Shown one piece after another: positions 1 to 6,836 of a DNA stretch of 64,000 nucleotides. The first letter of the stretch is position 1. Every line of letters starts with the position of its first letter. The notes beneath the pieces are model-generated. The model saw only the letters and a program-made list of their open reading frames with translations, had not been told where the DNA came from and ran no database searches. Source of the DNA: Bacteriovoracaceae bacterium (GTDB lineage: Bacteria > Bdellovibrionota > Bacteriovoracia > Bacteriovoracales > Bacteriovoracaceae); the NCBI GenBank assembly GCA_024711325.1, contig JANJTC010000004.1, positions 304,829 through 368,828 of the forward strand, read 5' to 3'. The translations under genes were made by a program, and so were the position numbers.

Positions 1-390
1 ATTATAAAGTTTTTCCAGGTCACTCCAGAGGAGAAAGAAAGTTGTCTCTGCTCTTTTCTCGGCTAAAACATCATTGAATAATGTTTGAAAATGACCTTCT
101 CCTCTCTTGGATTCGTCAACAGCGATGCCTCCCAGGAGAGTGATGGGGTATTTTCTTTCATTCACAGTGAGTGTTTTTTCTTTTGCTCCAATGTGAGCGA
201 GAACATTTTCATTTTCATCGATCAAAATAAAACAATTGTGATGATTTGAGATATCGATCAGAGGAGCGAAATCGACTTGAAAGCTATTGGGGGACTTATA
301 CTCAAAAGATTTTTCGATTAATTTGAGAGTTTTCTCAAAAAGTTCAGGTTTATCTCTTAAGGTTTTTATCTGAGGGAAAATTTTGCCCAT
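1..390 (-). CDS. GNAT-family N-acetyltransferase, C-terminus cut by window edge
   Basis: Reading the minus strand from the ATG at 388-390 gives 130 open codons that run off the left edge. The last third carries a GNAT motif-A-like stretch, GGIAVDESKRGEGHFQTL at about residues 98-115, which in this family holds the acetyl-CoA pyrophosphate. Before it is a typical beta hairpin (NCFILIDENENVLAHIGA). A weak ribosome site (GGAG) lies a few bases before the start. The acceptor substrate cannot be told. It is divergent from the flagellin gene at 568. Confidence 0.75.
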   Translation of the reverse strand, partial: MGKIFPQIKTLRDKPELFEKTLKLIEKSFEYKSPNSFQVDFAPLIDISNHHNCFILIDENENVLAHIGAKEKTLTVNERKYPITLLGGIAVDESKRGEGHFQTLFNDVLAEKRAETTFFLLWSDLEKLYN

Positions 391-461
391 ATGTAAATCT
401 CCATAATTTCAATAATTTGAACCTACTTTGGAAGGATTGTCGAATTTTTTTACATTTAAAC

Positions 462-488
462 TCAAGTCTTTTGATGCATTGTCGAAAA
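462..488 (+). promoter_or_regulatory. Candidate sigma-28 (FliA) promoter of the first flagellin gene
   Basis: TCAAGTCT (462-469), an 11-base spacer, then GTCGAAAA (481-488) matches the flagellar sigma-28 consensus TAAAGTTT-N11-GCCGATAA at 6 of 8 bases in each box with the exact spacer. It lies 80 bases before the flagellin start, as expected for a class 3 flagellar gene. The match is by eye; no scoring was run. Confidence 0.55.
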
Positions 489-567
489 GTTATGCATGAC
501 GGCCAGCAAGGTCTTCATCACTCCTCTCACGGATTGAGAACGAGTGAAACCCAATCAAGGAGGATTT

Positions 568-1416
568 ATGGGTTTGCGAATTAACACTAACGTTTCATCG
601 CTAAATGCGCAGAGAAACTTAGGTCAAACACGTGGCGCTCAACAGAAAGTGTTAGAGCAATTGTCATCTGGTAGCCGTATCAACCGCGCCGGAGACGATG
701 CAGCAGGTCTCGCTATTTCAGAAAATTTAAAAGCACAAATTAGAGGTCTTGGTCAGGCGGAAAGAAACGCCCAAGACGGTGTCTCTTTAGTGCAGATCGC
801 TGAAGGTGCTTTAGCTGAAGTCGGAAACATCATGATTCGTCTTCGGGAACTAGCAGTGCAAGCAGCTTCTGATACTATCGGGCCAACAGAAAGAAAATTC
901 CTTAACGTGGAATTTGAACAGTTAACTTCAGAAGTTGACCGTATCGCAAACTCTACTGAGTTTAACCGCGTTCCTCTTCTTAACGGTACTGGATCAGTCT
1001 TCGACATCCAGATCGGTACAAGAAATGATCCTATGTCTGACCGTTTGACGTTCGATGCTTCATCAGCAGACGTTAACGTTGCAGCTCTTGGTCTTAACTT
1101 AGCTTCTGTTTCTGACAAAATTTCAGCTCAGAACTCACTAGCAGCGATTGACCAGGCCATTCAGAACGTTTCTGGTATCCGAGCTGACTTCGGTGCTCTT
1201 CAGAACCGACTTCAGTCGACCATTAACAACATTCAGATCAGTAATGAAAACTTGTCAGCAGCTAACTCACGTATTCGTGACACTGACATTGCAGCCGCTA
1301 CTTCTGAAATGACTAGAACGAATATCTTGATGCAAGCAGGTACTTCAGTATTGGCCCAGGCGAACCAGTCTACGACTAACGCTCTCAGCCTTATTAATGC
1401 CGCTTCTCAGGGATAA
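568..1416 (+). CDS. Flagellin (first of two tandem paralogs)
   Basis: This 282-residue protein has the conserved flagellin ends and almost no variable D2/D3 middle. The N-terminal D0/D1 part runs from MGLRINTNVSSLNAQRNLG through the SSGSRINRAGDDAAGLAI motif to about residue 140. The C-terminal D1/D0 part carries NSRIRDTDIAAATSEMTR and ends in LSLINAASQG. The start at 568 is chosen over an upstream GTG at 544 because AAGGAGG (557-563) sits just before it and the protein then begins exactly like its paralog at 1599. It is exported by the flagellar type III system and polymerises as filament. A sigma-28-like promoter precedes it. Flagellin paralogs are normal in Bdellovibrio-type predators, where filaments mix several flagellins. 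Confidence 0.95.
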   Translation: MGLRINTNVSSLNAQRNLGQTRGAQQKVLEQLSSGSRINRAGDDAAGLAISENLKAQIRGLGQAERNAQDGVSLVQIAEGALAEVGNIMIRLRELAVQAASDTIGPTERKFLNVEFEQLTSEVDRIANSTEFNRVPLLNGTGSVFDIQIGTRNDPMSDRLTFDASSADVNVAALGLNLASVSDKISAQNSLAAIDQAIQNVSGIRADFGALQNRLQSTINNIQISNENLSAANSRIRDTDIAAATSEMTRTNILMQAGTSVLAQANQSTTNALSLINAASQG

Positions 1417-1539
1417 TTGGATCCCTGAGGCTTAGGCCTTAAGACTTACTGATGTAAAACGAATCCTGCAAAACTTGTAGTGGGTGTACTAACAAGATAG
1501 TGGATAAGTTAGTTTATTAAAAATTAACAACAACACAAT

Positions 1540-1574
1540 GTGAACATGAAGTTCACAAACGAACATGGAGGTTC
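1540..1574 (+). promoter_or_regulatory. Leader hairpins with CsrA-type site before second flagellin
   Basis: Two short inverted repeats stand in tandem in the leader: GTGAAC/GTTCAC (1540-1545 with 1551-1556) and GAAC/GTTC (1561-1564 with 1571-1574). The second one holds ACATGGAGGT at 1563-1572, an exact match to the CsrA core ACANGGANGT with the GGA in the hairpin loop. The ribosome site of the gene (ACAGGAG, 1584-1590) contains another GGA. In other bacteria CsrA represses flagellin translation through such paired sites; that it does so here is inference. Confidence 0.45.
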
Positions 1575-1598
1575 AGAATGCTAACAGGAGATTAAATT

Positions 1599-2432
1599 AT
1601 GGGTTTAAGAATCAATACGAATATTTCGAGCATTGCAGCTCAGCGTGCTTTAGGAATTACTAAGAATAACTTGGATAGTAACCTTAGGAAACTATCTACT
1701 GGTGAACGGATAACTCGTGCGTCGGATGATGCAGCTGGATTGGCGATCAGTGAGAAACTGAAAAGTCACATCAGAGGTCTCAGACAAGCGAAAAGGAACT
1801 CAGATGATGGCGTATCACTTATTCAGACAGCAGAAGGCGGCCTCAACGAGATATCTAACATCATTATTCGCCTCAGAGAGCTCTCTATCCAGGCAGCCTC
1901 TGATACTGTGGGCGACACTGAAAGAGGTTTTTCAAACATTGAATTCCAAAACCTCCTTGAAGAAGTTCAACGAATTTCGGAAGGGTCAGAATTCAACGGT
2001 AGAAAACTTCTCGATGGCTCAGGTGGTATGGTTGAAATTCAAGTCGGGATCCACAATGATCCTACGCTTGATCGAATCAAATACGATTCATCATCCACTG
2101 ACACAACTCTTGAAAGCCTTGGTCTCATCGGCGAGAACATTGCTCACAAAGAGGGCGCACAGTTATCATTGTCTAAGCTGGACGACGCCTTGGTACGAAT
2201 CAATGGAACTCGTGCCAACTTGGGTGCCCTACAGAACCGACTGCAATCCGCAAGTAATACAATTGCGATTACAGAAGAGAACTTTAGCGCGGCCAACTCT
2301 CGGATTCGTGATGTAGACGTAGCTGCCGAGACAGCTGACATGGCAAAGAATAACATTCTTTCTCAGGCAGGTGTTTCAGTACTAGCTCAAGCGAATCAGG
2401 CTCCAAATTTTGCTTTGAAACTTTTAAGTTAA
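1599..2432 (+). CDS. Flagellin (second of two tandem paralogs)
   Basis: This 277-residue flagellin is a clear paralog of the gene at 568, with the same N-terminal MGLRINTN and the motif TRASDDAAGLAISEKLK, and a C-terminal NSRIRDVDVAAETADM. It has a slightly different tail that ends in PNFALKLLS rather than the usual LSLL(R/G). The start has a good ribosome site (CAGGAG at 1585-1590, spacing 8). The 182-base gap from the first flagellin and the separate leader hairpins suggest independent expression. A strong terminator follows at once, so this is the end of the flagellin unit. Confidence 0.95.
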   Translation: MGLRINTNISSIAAQRALGITKNNLDSNLRKLSTGERITRASDDAAGLAISEKLKSHIRGLRQAKRNSDDGVSLIQTAEGGLNEISNIIIRLRELSIQAASDTVGDTERGFSNIEFQNLLEEVQRISEGSEFNGRKLLDGSGGMVEIQVGIHNDPTLDRIKYDSSSTDTTLESLGLIGENIAHKEGAQLSLSKLDDALVRINGTRANLGALQNRLQSASNTIAITEENFSAANSRIRDVDVAAETADMAKNNILSQAGVSVLAQANQAPNFALKLLS

Positions 2433-2443
2433 ACACACCCACT

Positions 2444-2480
2444 AACCTTCCCCCGAATGGGGGAAGGTTTCTTTTTTTTT
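2444..2480 (+). terminator. Rho-independent terminator of the flagellin unit
   Basis: A perfect 11-bp stem AACCTTCCCCC (2444-2454) / GGGGGAAGGTT (2459-2469) with loop GAAT is followed by T-C-T9 (2470-2480). It lies 12 bases after the second flagellin stop. Confidence 0.92.
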
Positions 2481-2514
2481 CTCACCTTCAAAAAGCCTGT
2501 GTTAAAATAAGCGC

Positions 2515-3432
2515 ATGAAAAAAACCATACTGATCTTTGGGGTTTCTTCCTTTGTCGGATCAAATTTCCTGGAATTACTCAAAGATGAATTTCGGATCAT
2601 CGGAACCTACTTTAAAACACCTGTTTCGATACCTGGAGTTACATGTGTTCCTTGTGATGTTTTAAAGAAAGAGTACGTCGCAAGCATAGTCTCTATCTTT
2701 AAACCTGATATTTCTATTTATGCAGTTGGAATGAGTTCCTTGAAAGAATGTCAATTATCTCCCAAGCAAGCTGATGCCTTAAATTCGGCTGGTGCTGTAA
2801 ACTGTTGTGTTGCTTCAGAAAGAAACAGTTCGAAATTTATCTTCATCTCTTCTGGTTTTGTACTGGGAGGAGAAGATACCATTTATCGTGAAGGAGAGAC
2901 GCCGTTTCCCAATACCACTTATGGTAATTCTCTTTCCTCCACAGAATTTTACGTTCAGAGATCTTGTCTTAATTACCTGATCCTCAGGTGTTCTTCCCTC
3001 TATGGACGAGGTTTTAATCCAAAGCATGATAATTGGTTTGAAAGATTACAATCGGCATTTGCCAAGAATGAACCAATCCTCGCAGATGATTCGGTATATA
3101 CCGGATTCCTGGATATTCAAATCCTGGCGAAGATACTTAAAGCAATGATTGCAAATGGAGTCACTAATCGACTCTTTCATGTATCCAGCAAGGATTTTAT
3201 GACTAGATATCAGTTTGCACAGGCCTATGCCCGGATCTTCAAGAAAGATGAAAGTCTCATTCAGAAAACCACAGGAATATTTCCTTCTGATCGAAAGAGT
3301 GAGGAACTCTCAAATCTCTACTATCGTCTGGATACCTCTAACATAGAAGAGTTTTTAAACACCAAAATGCCTAAGATCGAAGAATCTTTGAGTGTGACTT
3401 ATAAAAGATTGAACAACATTGGATTATCGTGA
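2515..3432 (+). CDS. SDR-family sugar-nucleotide epimerase/reductase-like protein, RmlD type
   Basis: The 305-residue protein starts with a Rossmann beta strand and dinucleotide loop (ILIFGVSSFVGSNFLE, residues 5-20) and follows the extended SDR pattern: FIFISSGFV at 109-115 and a YG motif at 136-137. RmlD-like enzymes reduce dTDP-4-keto sugars; a GHDNWFERL-like segment near 178 fits this group. Oddly, the catalytic YxxxK reads YGNSL: Tyr136 is present but the Lys position (140) is Leu. The protein may therefore bind a nucleotide sugar without normal catalysis, or use another residue. Its place just after two flagellin genes would fit a flagellin-glycan role, but a terminator separates them. 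Confidence 0.6.
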   Translation: MKKTILIFGVSSFVGSNFLELLKDEFRIIGTYFKTPVSIPGVTCVPCDVLKKEYVASIVSIFKPDISIYAVGMSSLKECQLSPKQADALNSAGAVNCCVASERNSSKFIFISSGFVLGGEDTIYREGETPFPNTTYGNSLSSTEFYVQRSCLNYLILRCSSLYGRGFNPKHDNWFERLQSAFAKNEPILADDSVYTGFLDIQILAKILKAMIANGVTNRLFHVSSKDFMTRYQFAQAYARIFKKDESLIQKTTGIFPSDRKSEELSNLYYRLDTSNIEEFLNTKMPKIEESLSVTYKRLNNIGLS

Positions 3433-3954
3433 AGAGTTCTTCACAAATTCTGTAAGATAATATTTTACCAAAGCTTCCACTTCCACTGGCTCACCTTGAA
3501 ATCTCCAGGTAATCGTGTTGAAGGGACCTACATGGGCCTTAATTTCATGAATGGCATGAACTGATTGAGTCTCATTGGCCAGTCTGGCCGAGAATAACCC
3601 ACCGTTATTCGAGAGAAAGCCTATGCTGACTACGTCTGGAGAACGACGAGCGACGATTAGTTTTAAAGAATTTCTGAAAAGAATAAAATCATTTACGGTA
3701 TTAGAAATACGAAAGAGTTTTATCGAGCGCGAATTATCTCGGTTACTTCGATATTGATTAAATAAAGATACGTAGAACTCAAAACGATCTTTGAGCTTAT
3801 TAACAAAATTTAAAGAGGATTCTTCCAAAAGCTGCTGAGTATTCAGGTGCTCATTGAAGCGAATGATACCAGATTCTTCCATGTTCACTTCTTCAAGTGC
3901 CAGAGTTTCGATCCAGGAAACATTTTGATAATCATTGACGTTAATCGTATCCAT
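3424..3954 (-). CDS. Unrecognised cytoplasmic protein
   Basis: I do not recognise this 176-residue protein. It lacks a signal peptide or membrane segment and looks like a mixed alpha/beta single domain with a basic centre (NSLKLIVARRSPDV). It ends convergently with the SDR gene, overlapping it by 9 bases. Its start lies 72 bases downstream of the 3' end of the structured minus-strand RNA at 4027-4217, so the RNA could be its leader or an independent neighbour. Confidence 0.6.
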   Translation of the reverse strand: MDTINVNDYQNVSWIETLALEEVNMEESGIIRFNEHLNTQQLLEESSLNFVNKLKDRFEFYVSLFNQYRSNRDNSRSIKLFRISNTVNDFILFRNSLKLIVARRSPDVVSIGFLSNNGGLFSARLANETQSVHAIHEIKAHVGPFNTITWRFQGEPVEVEALVKYYLTEFVKNSSR

Positions 3955-4026
3955 AGTTTTATTGTTTGGTTTTAGGCCAGTATCGTCAAGACAAATGTTG
4001 GTAGGGGCAAAGGTAAAGTAAGAATG

Positions 4027-4217
4027 AAAAAAGGTCCGGGGGAAGGCTTAATACGGTTTCGCGCCCCTAGAAAACTAGGTGGGCGCAATTAGTAATCACT
4101 TTAGGCTTCTCACATTCTGACTTAATCCTAAGCCAGGCAAGCTTGCACACCGTGATCAGGGACCGCTCCCGAAAAAAAAATCGTAGGGGCGAAACTTTAT
4201 GGCTTCGCCCCGGACCC
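4027..4217 (-). ncRNA. Structured RNA of about 190 nt, family not identified
   Basis: The 505-base gap 3955-4459 has no gene but holds dense complementarity. The ends pair: GGTCCGGGG at 4033-4041 is the exact complement of CCCCGGACC at 4208-4216. Inside are GGGGCGAA (4186-4193) with TTCGCCCC (4204-4211), and GCGCCC-CTAG (4061-4070) with CTAG-GT-GGGCGC (4075-4086) around an AAAA loop. On the minus strand the closing stem is followed by six U (4032-4027), and a TATGAT -10 box (complement of 4224-4229) puts the start at 4217, the first base of the closing stem. This signature fits a discrete small RNA. The length suits 6S RNA, but the branched fold does not clearly match it; a riboswitch-like leader for the gene at 3954 is the alternative. 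Confidence 0.6.
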
Positions 4218-4355
4218 ATAACTATCATAACCCATTTCTTTTGGTACGGGCAGAGGCATTTTTAGCAAAACGCAGGTCATGAGTGCAGGAATAGTTTAAT
4301 AATTTTAAAGCGTTACAAAAGTAAATCAAATAAAAGCAATAAAACTGACAAGGTG

Positions 4356-4364
4356 TGTTATAAT
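4356..4364 (+). promoter_or_regulatory. Extended -10 promoter of the Tad/Flp operon
   Basis: TG-T-TATAAT (4356-4364) is a perfect -10 hexamer with the extended TGn element. No good -35 box is seen 17 bases upstream, as is usual for extended -10 promoters. Transcription would start near 4371, leaving a leader of about 90 bases before the first pilin gene. Confidence 0.55.
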
Positions 4365-4459
4365 TACTCTAATGAACCGGAAGGAAACCTAAAGTTTTTG
4401 AAAACTGAGGTCGATAAGATTCTCAGCAATCCGGTAGATTGCTCCTTTAAGGGGGAATT

Positions 4460-4660
4460 ATGAGAGACAAGATAGTTGCTTATCTACGAGATGAGAGCGG
4501 ACAGACCTCTACAGAGTACATTCTACTTGTAGCCGTTGCCGCAGCTATCGTTATTAAATTCAAGGACCAGATCGAGAAGAGACTCCTTGGAGACGATGGT
4601 ATTCTTGGTAAAGTAATGAGCAAGACAGAAGAAAAAATTAATAATGATCTATTCGACTAG
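4460..4660 (+). CDS. flp: Flp-type (type IVb) major pilin
   Basis: This 66-residue protein has the Flp layout: a short polar leader (about 13 residues), the prepilin site G-QTSTEYILL with Glu at position +5, a 14-residue hydrophobic segment (LVAVAAAIVIKF) and a small hydrophilic tail. TadV-type peptidase would cut after the Gly. It is the first gene of the pilus operon, has a GGGGG ribosome site, and is followed by a hairpin that could hold up the abundance of its mRNA, so it is the best candidate for the structural pilin. Confidence 0.85.
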   Translation: MRDKIVAYLRDESGQTSTEYILLVAVAAAIVIKFKDQIEKRLLGDDGILGKVMSKTEEKINNDLFD

Positions 4661-4687
4661 TAGGTAAGGTTAAAATACCTTGCCTAC
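4660..4687 (+). terminator. Hairpin after the Flp pilin gene, no U-run
   Basis: An 11-bp stem with one G-T pair, GTAGGTAAGGT (4660-4670) / ACCTTGCCTAC (4677-4687), with loop TAAAAT lies directly on the pilin stop codon. No T-run follows, so it is more likely a 3' stabiliser or partial attenuator that lets the pilin be made in excess of downstream genes. Confidence 0.5.
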
Positions 4688-4713
4688 GGTCTTGATCATG
4701 GTAGCATTTCACA

Positions 4714-4935
4714 ATGAAATGGTTTCGTTGCGGACAGGCAACTGTCGAATATATTTTTATTCTCGCATTCGCCATTATCTTAGGCTTCAACATCATTAAC
4801 AGATTTACCGATTTTTTCCGCGATTCAATGGGCGGAGTAAGTCACGTTCTATCGACTCATCTTACGATTGGTGTTTGTCCCTCAGAGTGCTGGTACCTGA
4901 ATTATGACAATTCATTTTCAGGCGGAAGTCCATGA
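4714..4935 (+). CDS. Small type IVb pilin-like protein (TadE/Flp type)
   Basis: The 73-residue protein carries a prepilin-like site, CGQATVEYIFILAF, after only six leader residues, with the conserved Glu five residues after the cleaved Gly, then a hydrophobic helix. The tail has two Cys close together (VCPSECW), which could form a disulphide. It is probably a minor pilin (pseudopilin) of the Tad apparatus. Its end overlaps the peptidase gene by 4 bases. Confidence 0.7.
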   Translation: MKWFRCGQATVEYIFILAFAIILGFNIINRFTDFFRDSMGGVSHVLSTHLTIGVCPSECWYLNYDNSFSGGSP

Positions 4936-5426
4936 TGGTCTTTGTTTTCGCTTTGGTGCTCCTGGAATTGCTTGCTGTGGCCTGGATTGATTTTAAAACC
5001 CATAAAATTTCGAATAAATGGCCCCTGCTTAATATCAGTATAGCAGTAGTGTTGTATATCACTCTGGGAAGCCTTTATCCCCTTAGCTGGGAAGTTCTGT
5101 TGTTTCCTTTGGGGTTCATTTTGATTGGTTTTATACTCTTTCTGGTCAACATCATGGGAGCAGGGGATTCAAAGTTTCTGGCCTCATTATTCTTATTGAT
5201 ACCGCTTGAGTACCATCTCCTCTTTTTTGAAAAGTTGGTTTTGAGTACCATTATCACTGGCGCTTTCCTGCTTACTTATAGAATCATAAGAAACAGTGGT
5301 AAACTTAAGGCCTATCTCATCAGCCATTACTGGGAGGGCATTAAAGTGACCCTTAAGTCACGTTTTAGTTACGCCCCGGTGATTTTTATGGCCTGGTTGA
5401 TACTAGGGTTAGATATATGGAGATAA
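4932..5426 (+). CDS. tadV: Prepilin peptidase, A24 family (TadV/CpaA)
   Basis: This 164-residue multi-spanning inner-membrane aspartyl protease has both active-site signatures of the A24 family: Asp in AWIDFKTHKISN (near residue 18) and the GxGD motif in MGAGDSKFL (near residue 77). It is of the short type that lacks the zinc-binding methylase domain, as usual for TadV/CpaA. It would cut the leader peptides of the pilin-like proteins encoded on both sides. It overlaps both neighbours, so it is translationally coupled. Confidence 0.85.
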   Translation: MMVFVFALVLLELLAVAWIDFKTHKISNKWPLLNISIAVVLYITLGSLYPLSWEVLLFPLGFILIGFILFLVNIMGAGDSKFLASLFLLIPLEYHLLFFEKLVLSTIITGAFLLTYRIIRNSGKLKAYLISHYWEGIKVTLKSRFSYAPVIFMAWLILGLDIWR

Positions 5427-5719
5427 AAACAGAAAAGGGGCAGACCGTCGTAGAATATCTACTGTTATTGGTAGTGGCGATCTCTTTGGTACTGACTTTT
5501 TATAATAGCGAAGTCTTTAAACGCCTGTTTGGACCTCGGGGTGAAATTGGAAAAAAGATCAAATCCCAGAATGAATTTGCTTATCGCCATGCCTACTCGC
5601 AAGGCCGTCCCGATCAGGATATAGACAGGTTAAATCGGGAAGGCTCTATCCATCCTTCCTATCATGATCTCGAGCAGGGTGGGACACGTTTTTTTGGTCC
5701 ATTGGATGCTTACGAATGA
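5417..5719 (+). CDS. Type IVb pilin-like protein
   Basis: The 100-residue protein starts MEIKTEKGQTVVEYLLLLVV, a prepilin-type leader with Gly at the cut site and Glu at +5, followed by one transmembrane helix. The rest is hydrophilic and charged (HAYSQGRPDQDIDRL). It resembles the small TadE-like minor pilins. It overlaps the peptidase gene by 10 bases and the next gene by 4. Confidence 0.65.
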   Translation: MEIKTEKGQTVVEYLLLLVVAISLVLTFYNSEVFKRLFGPRGEIGKKIKSQNEFAYRHAYSQGRPDQDIDRLNREGSIHPSYHDLEQGGTRFFGPLDAYE

Positions 5720-6249
5720 CAAATAAAAAAAGAAATGAAAAAGGTCAATCAACGGTAGAGTTCATTCTCACTTTTGCTTTTGGTGTGAGTTTAATTCTGG
5801 TTATTTTTTCTACATCAATGAACTATGCCACCGGATATTTGGTCCACTATGCGACTTTTATGGCGAGCCGGGTTTACGTGAGCTCCGATAACAGTCTGGT
5901 TTCACCAATGGCATCTATCGGAGATGCTGGGCAGAAAGCGAAAGATGCTTTTGGAGTTTATAACCTGAGTATCTTTGGAGTTCCTAATTCAAATTTTGAC
6001 ATTAATCCTGTGGAAGACGGCATGAGTCCATCACAATATTTAACCGTAGGCGGAAGGACGACTTTTGAGCTTACCATTGATGTGATGGGAAGAATTACCG
6101 GAGGAGAAAAGTTGGAAATGGTTTCGGAATCATTTTTAGGCAAAGAACCTGTTCGTGGTGAATGTGTCAGGCGTACTTGTTATGGCATCACTGGCAGTAC
6201 TGAGTGCAATGAAACTTTTGATGTCACCTTATATGATAATGGTTGTTAA
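5716..6249 (+). CDS. TadE/TadG-like minor pilin
   Basis: The 177-residue protein has a charged leader and KGQSTVEFILTFAFGVSLI, the TadE-like helix with prepilin-type Gly and Glu. A periplasmic domain of about 130 residues follows, ending in a Cys-rich tail (CVRRTCYGITGSTEC). It is the largest of the five pilin-like proteins here with the next one. It starts on the stop of the previous gene (ATGA) and overlaps the next by one base. Confidence 0.65.
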   Translation: MTNKKRNEKGQSTVEFILTFAFGVSLILVIFSTSMNYATGYLVHYATFMASRVYVSSDNSLVSPMASIGDAGQKAKDAFGVYNLSIFGVPNSNFDINPVEDGMSPSQYLTVGGRTTFELTIDVMGRITGGEKLEMVSESFLGKEPVRGECVRRTCYGITGSTECNETFDVTLYDNGC

Positions 6250-6752
6250 TGACTAAAAAAAATAAAAATCAACAGGGTCAGGCCCTGATTGAACTCATTA
6301 TCTTCCTTCCTCTGATGATTACCATCTATTCGGTGATCGGAGGTTTTGCGAGTTCGATAAACGGCTCAATCAACCAGCAGAAGTTTACCCGTGCTTATTT
6401 CTATTACAGGGTTCAAAATAACTCAACTATTCCCGGACCTAAGACTTCTTCTTTCGGATCATGGAAACAATTTGGAATGTTCTTTGTAGGCTGGCGAATC
6501 AAGTTTAACGGGGAAACATCTCCTGTTATGCCCTGTTATAAAATCAGTATACCTTTTAAGGAGAGTCCTTCGGATAAATGTGAGGACCGATATGGTGATC
6601 CGAAAACATTGTGGTTAAGAGTGGGAACGGTCTATGGTGTGTGTGGGCAGACATATATTAATCAGAACAACACCGTCTCACAGGTTCCCGACCTTCGTGG
6701 TGCAGATTTCAAAATTTTAACTGACCGTAGTAGTTGCACAATTACCAAGTAG
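6249..6752 (+). CDS. TadE-like minor pilin
   Basis: The ATG at 6249 overlaps the TAA of the previous gene by one base (TAATG) and is preferred over a TTG two codons earlier. The 167-residue product starts MTKKNKNQQGQALIELIIFL: a charged leader, Gly at the cut site, Glu at +5 and a hydrophobic helix. The periplasmic part holds six Cys. It closes the pilin-like block; an 84-base gap with a possible -10 box (TATTAT, 6793-6798) precedes cpaB. Confidence 0.65.
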   Translation: MTKKNKNQQGQALIELIIFLPLMITIYSVIGGFASSINGSINQQKFTRAYFYYRVQNNSTIPGPKTSSFGSWKQFGMFFVGWRIKFNGETSPVMPCYKISIPFKESPSDKCEDRYGDPKTLWLRVGTVYGVCGQTYINQNNTVSQVPDLRGADFKILTDRSSCTITK

Positions 6753-6836
6753 GTAAATTCGGATCTTTTGCTCCATGGTAAAAAAAATCTGATATTATTA
6801 AGTCATCGAAAATCCATTCAAAGTTTAGGATGAACA

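Noticed and set aside
753..1118. Open frame of 121 codons on the minus strand inside the first flagellin gene
   Set aside because: It lies fully within a certain flagellin gene, has no ribosome site and no recognisable protein character.
1446..1475. Possible sigma-28 promoter before the second flagellin (TTAAGACT ... AACGAATC)
   Set aside because: Only the CGA core of the -10 box matches, so I did not list it as a feature.
1804..2316. Second open frame of 170 codons on the plus strand inside the second flagellin gene
   Set aside because: It is an out-of-phase reading of flagellin codons; composition and lack of a ribosome site argue against use.
4027..4217. tmRNA, SRP RNA or RNase P RNA as identity of the structured RNA
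   Set aside because: The diagnostic strings of those RNAs (tRNA-like ends, the GGAAG tetraloop region, or the GAGGAAAGTCCGGGC core) are not present, and the length is wrong for two of them.
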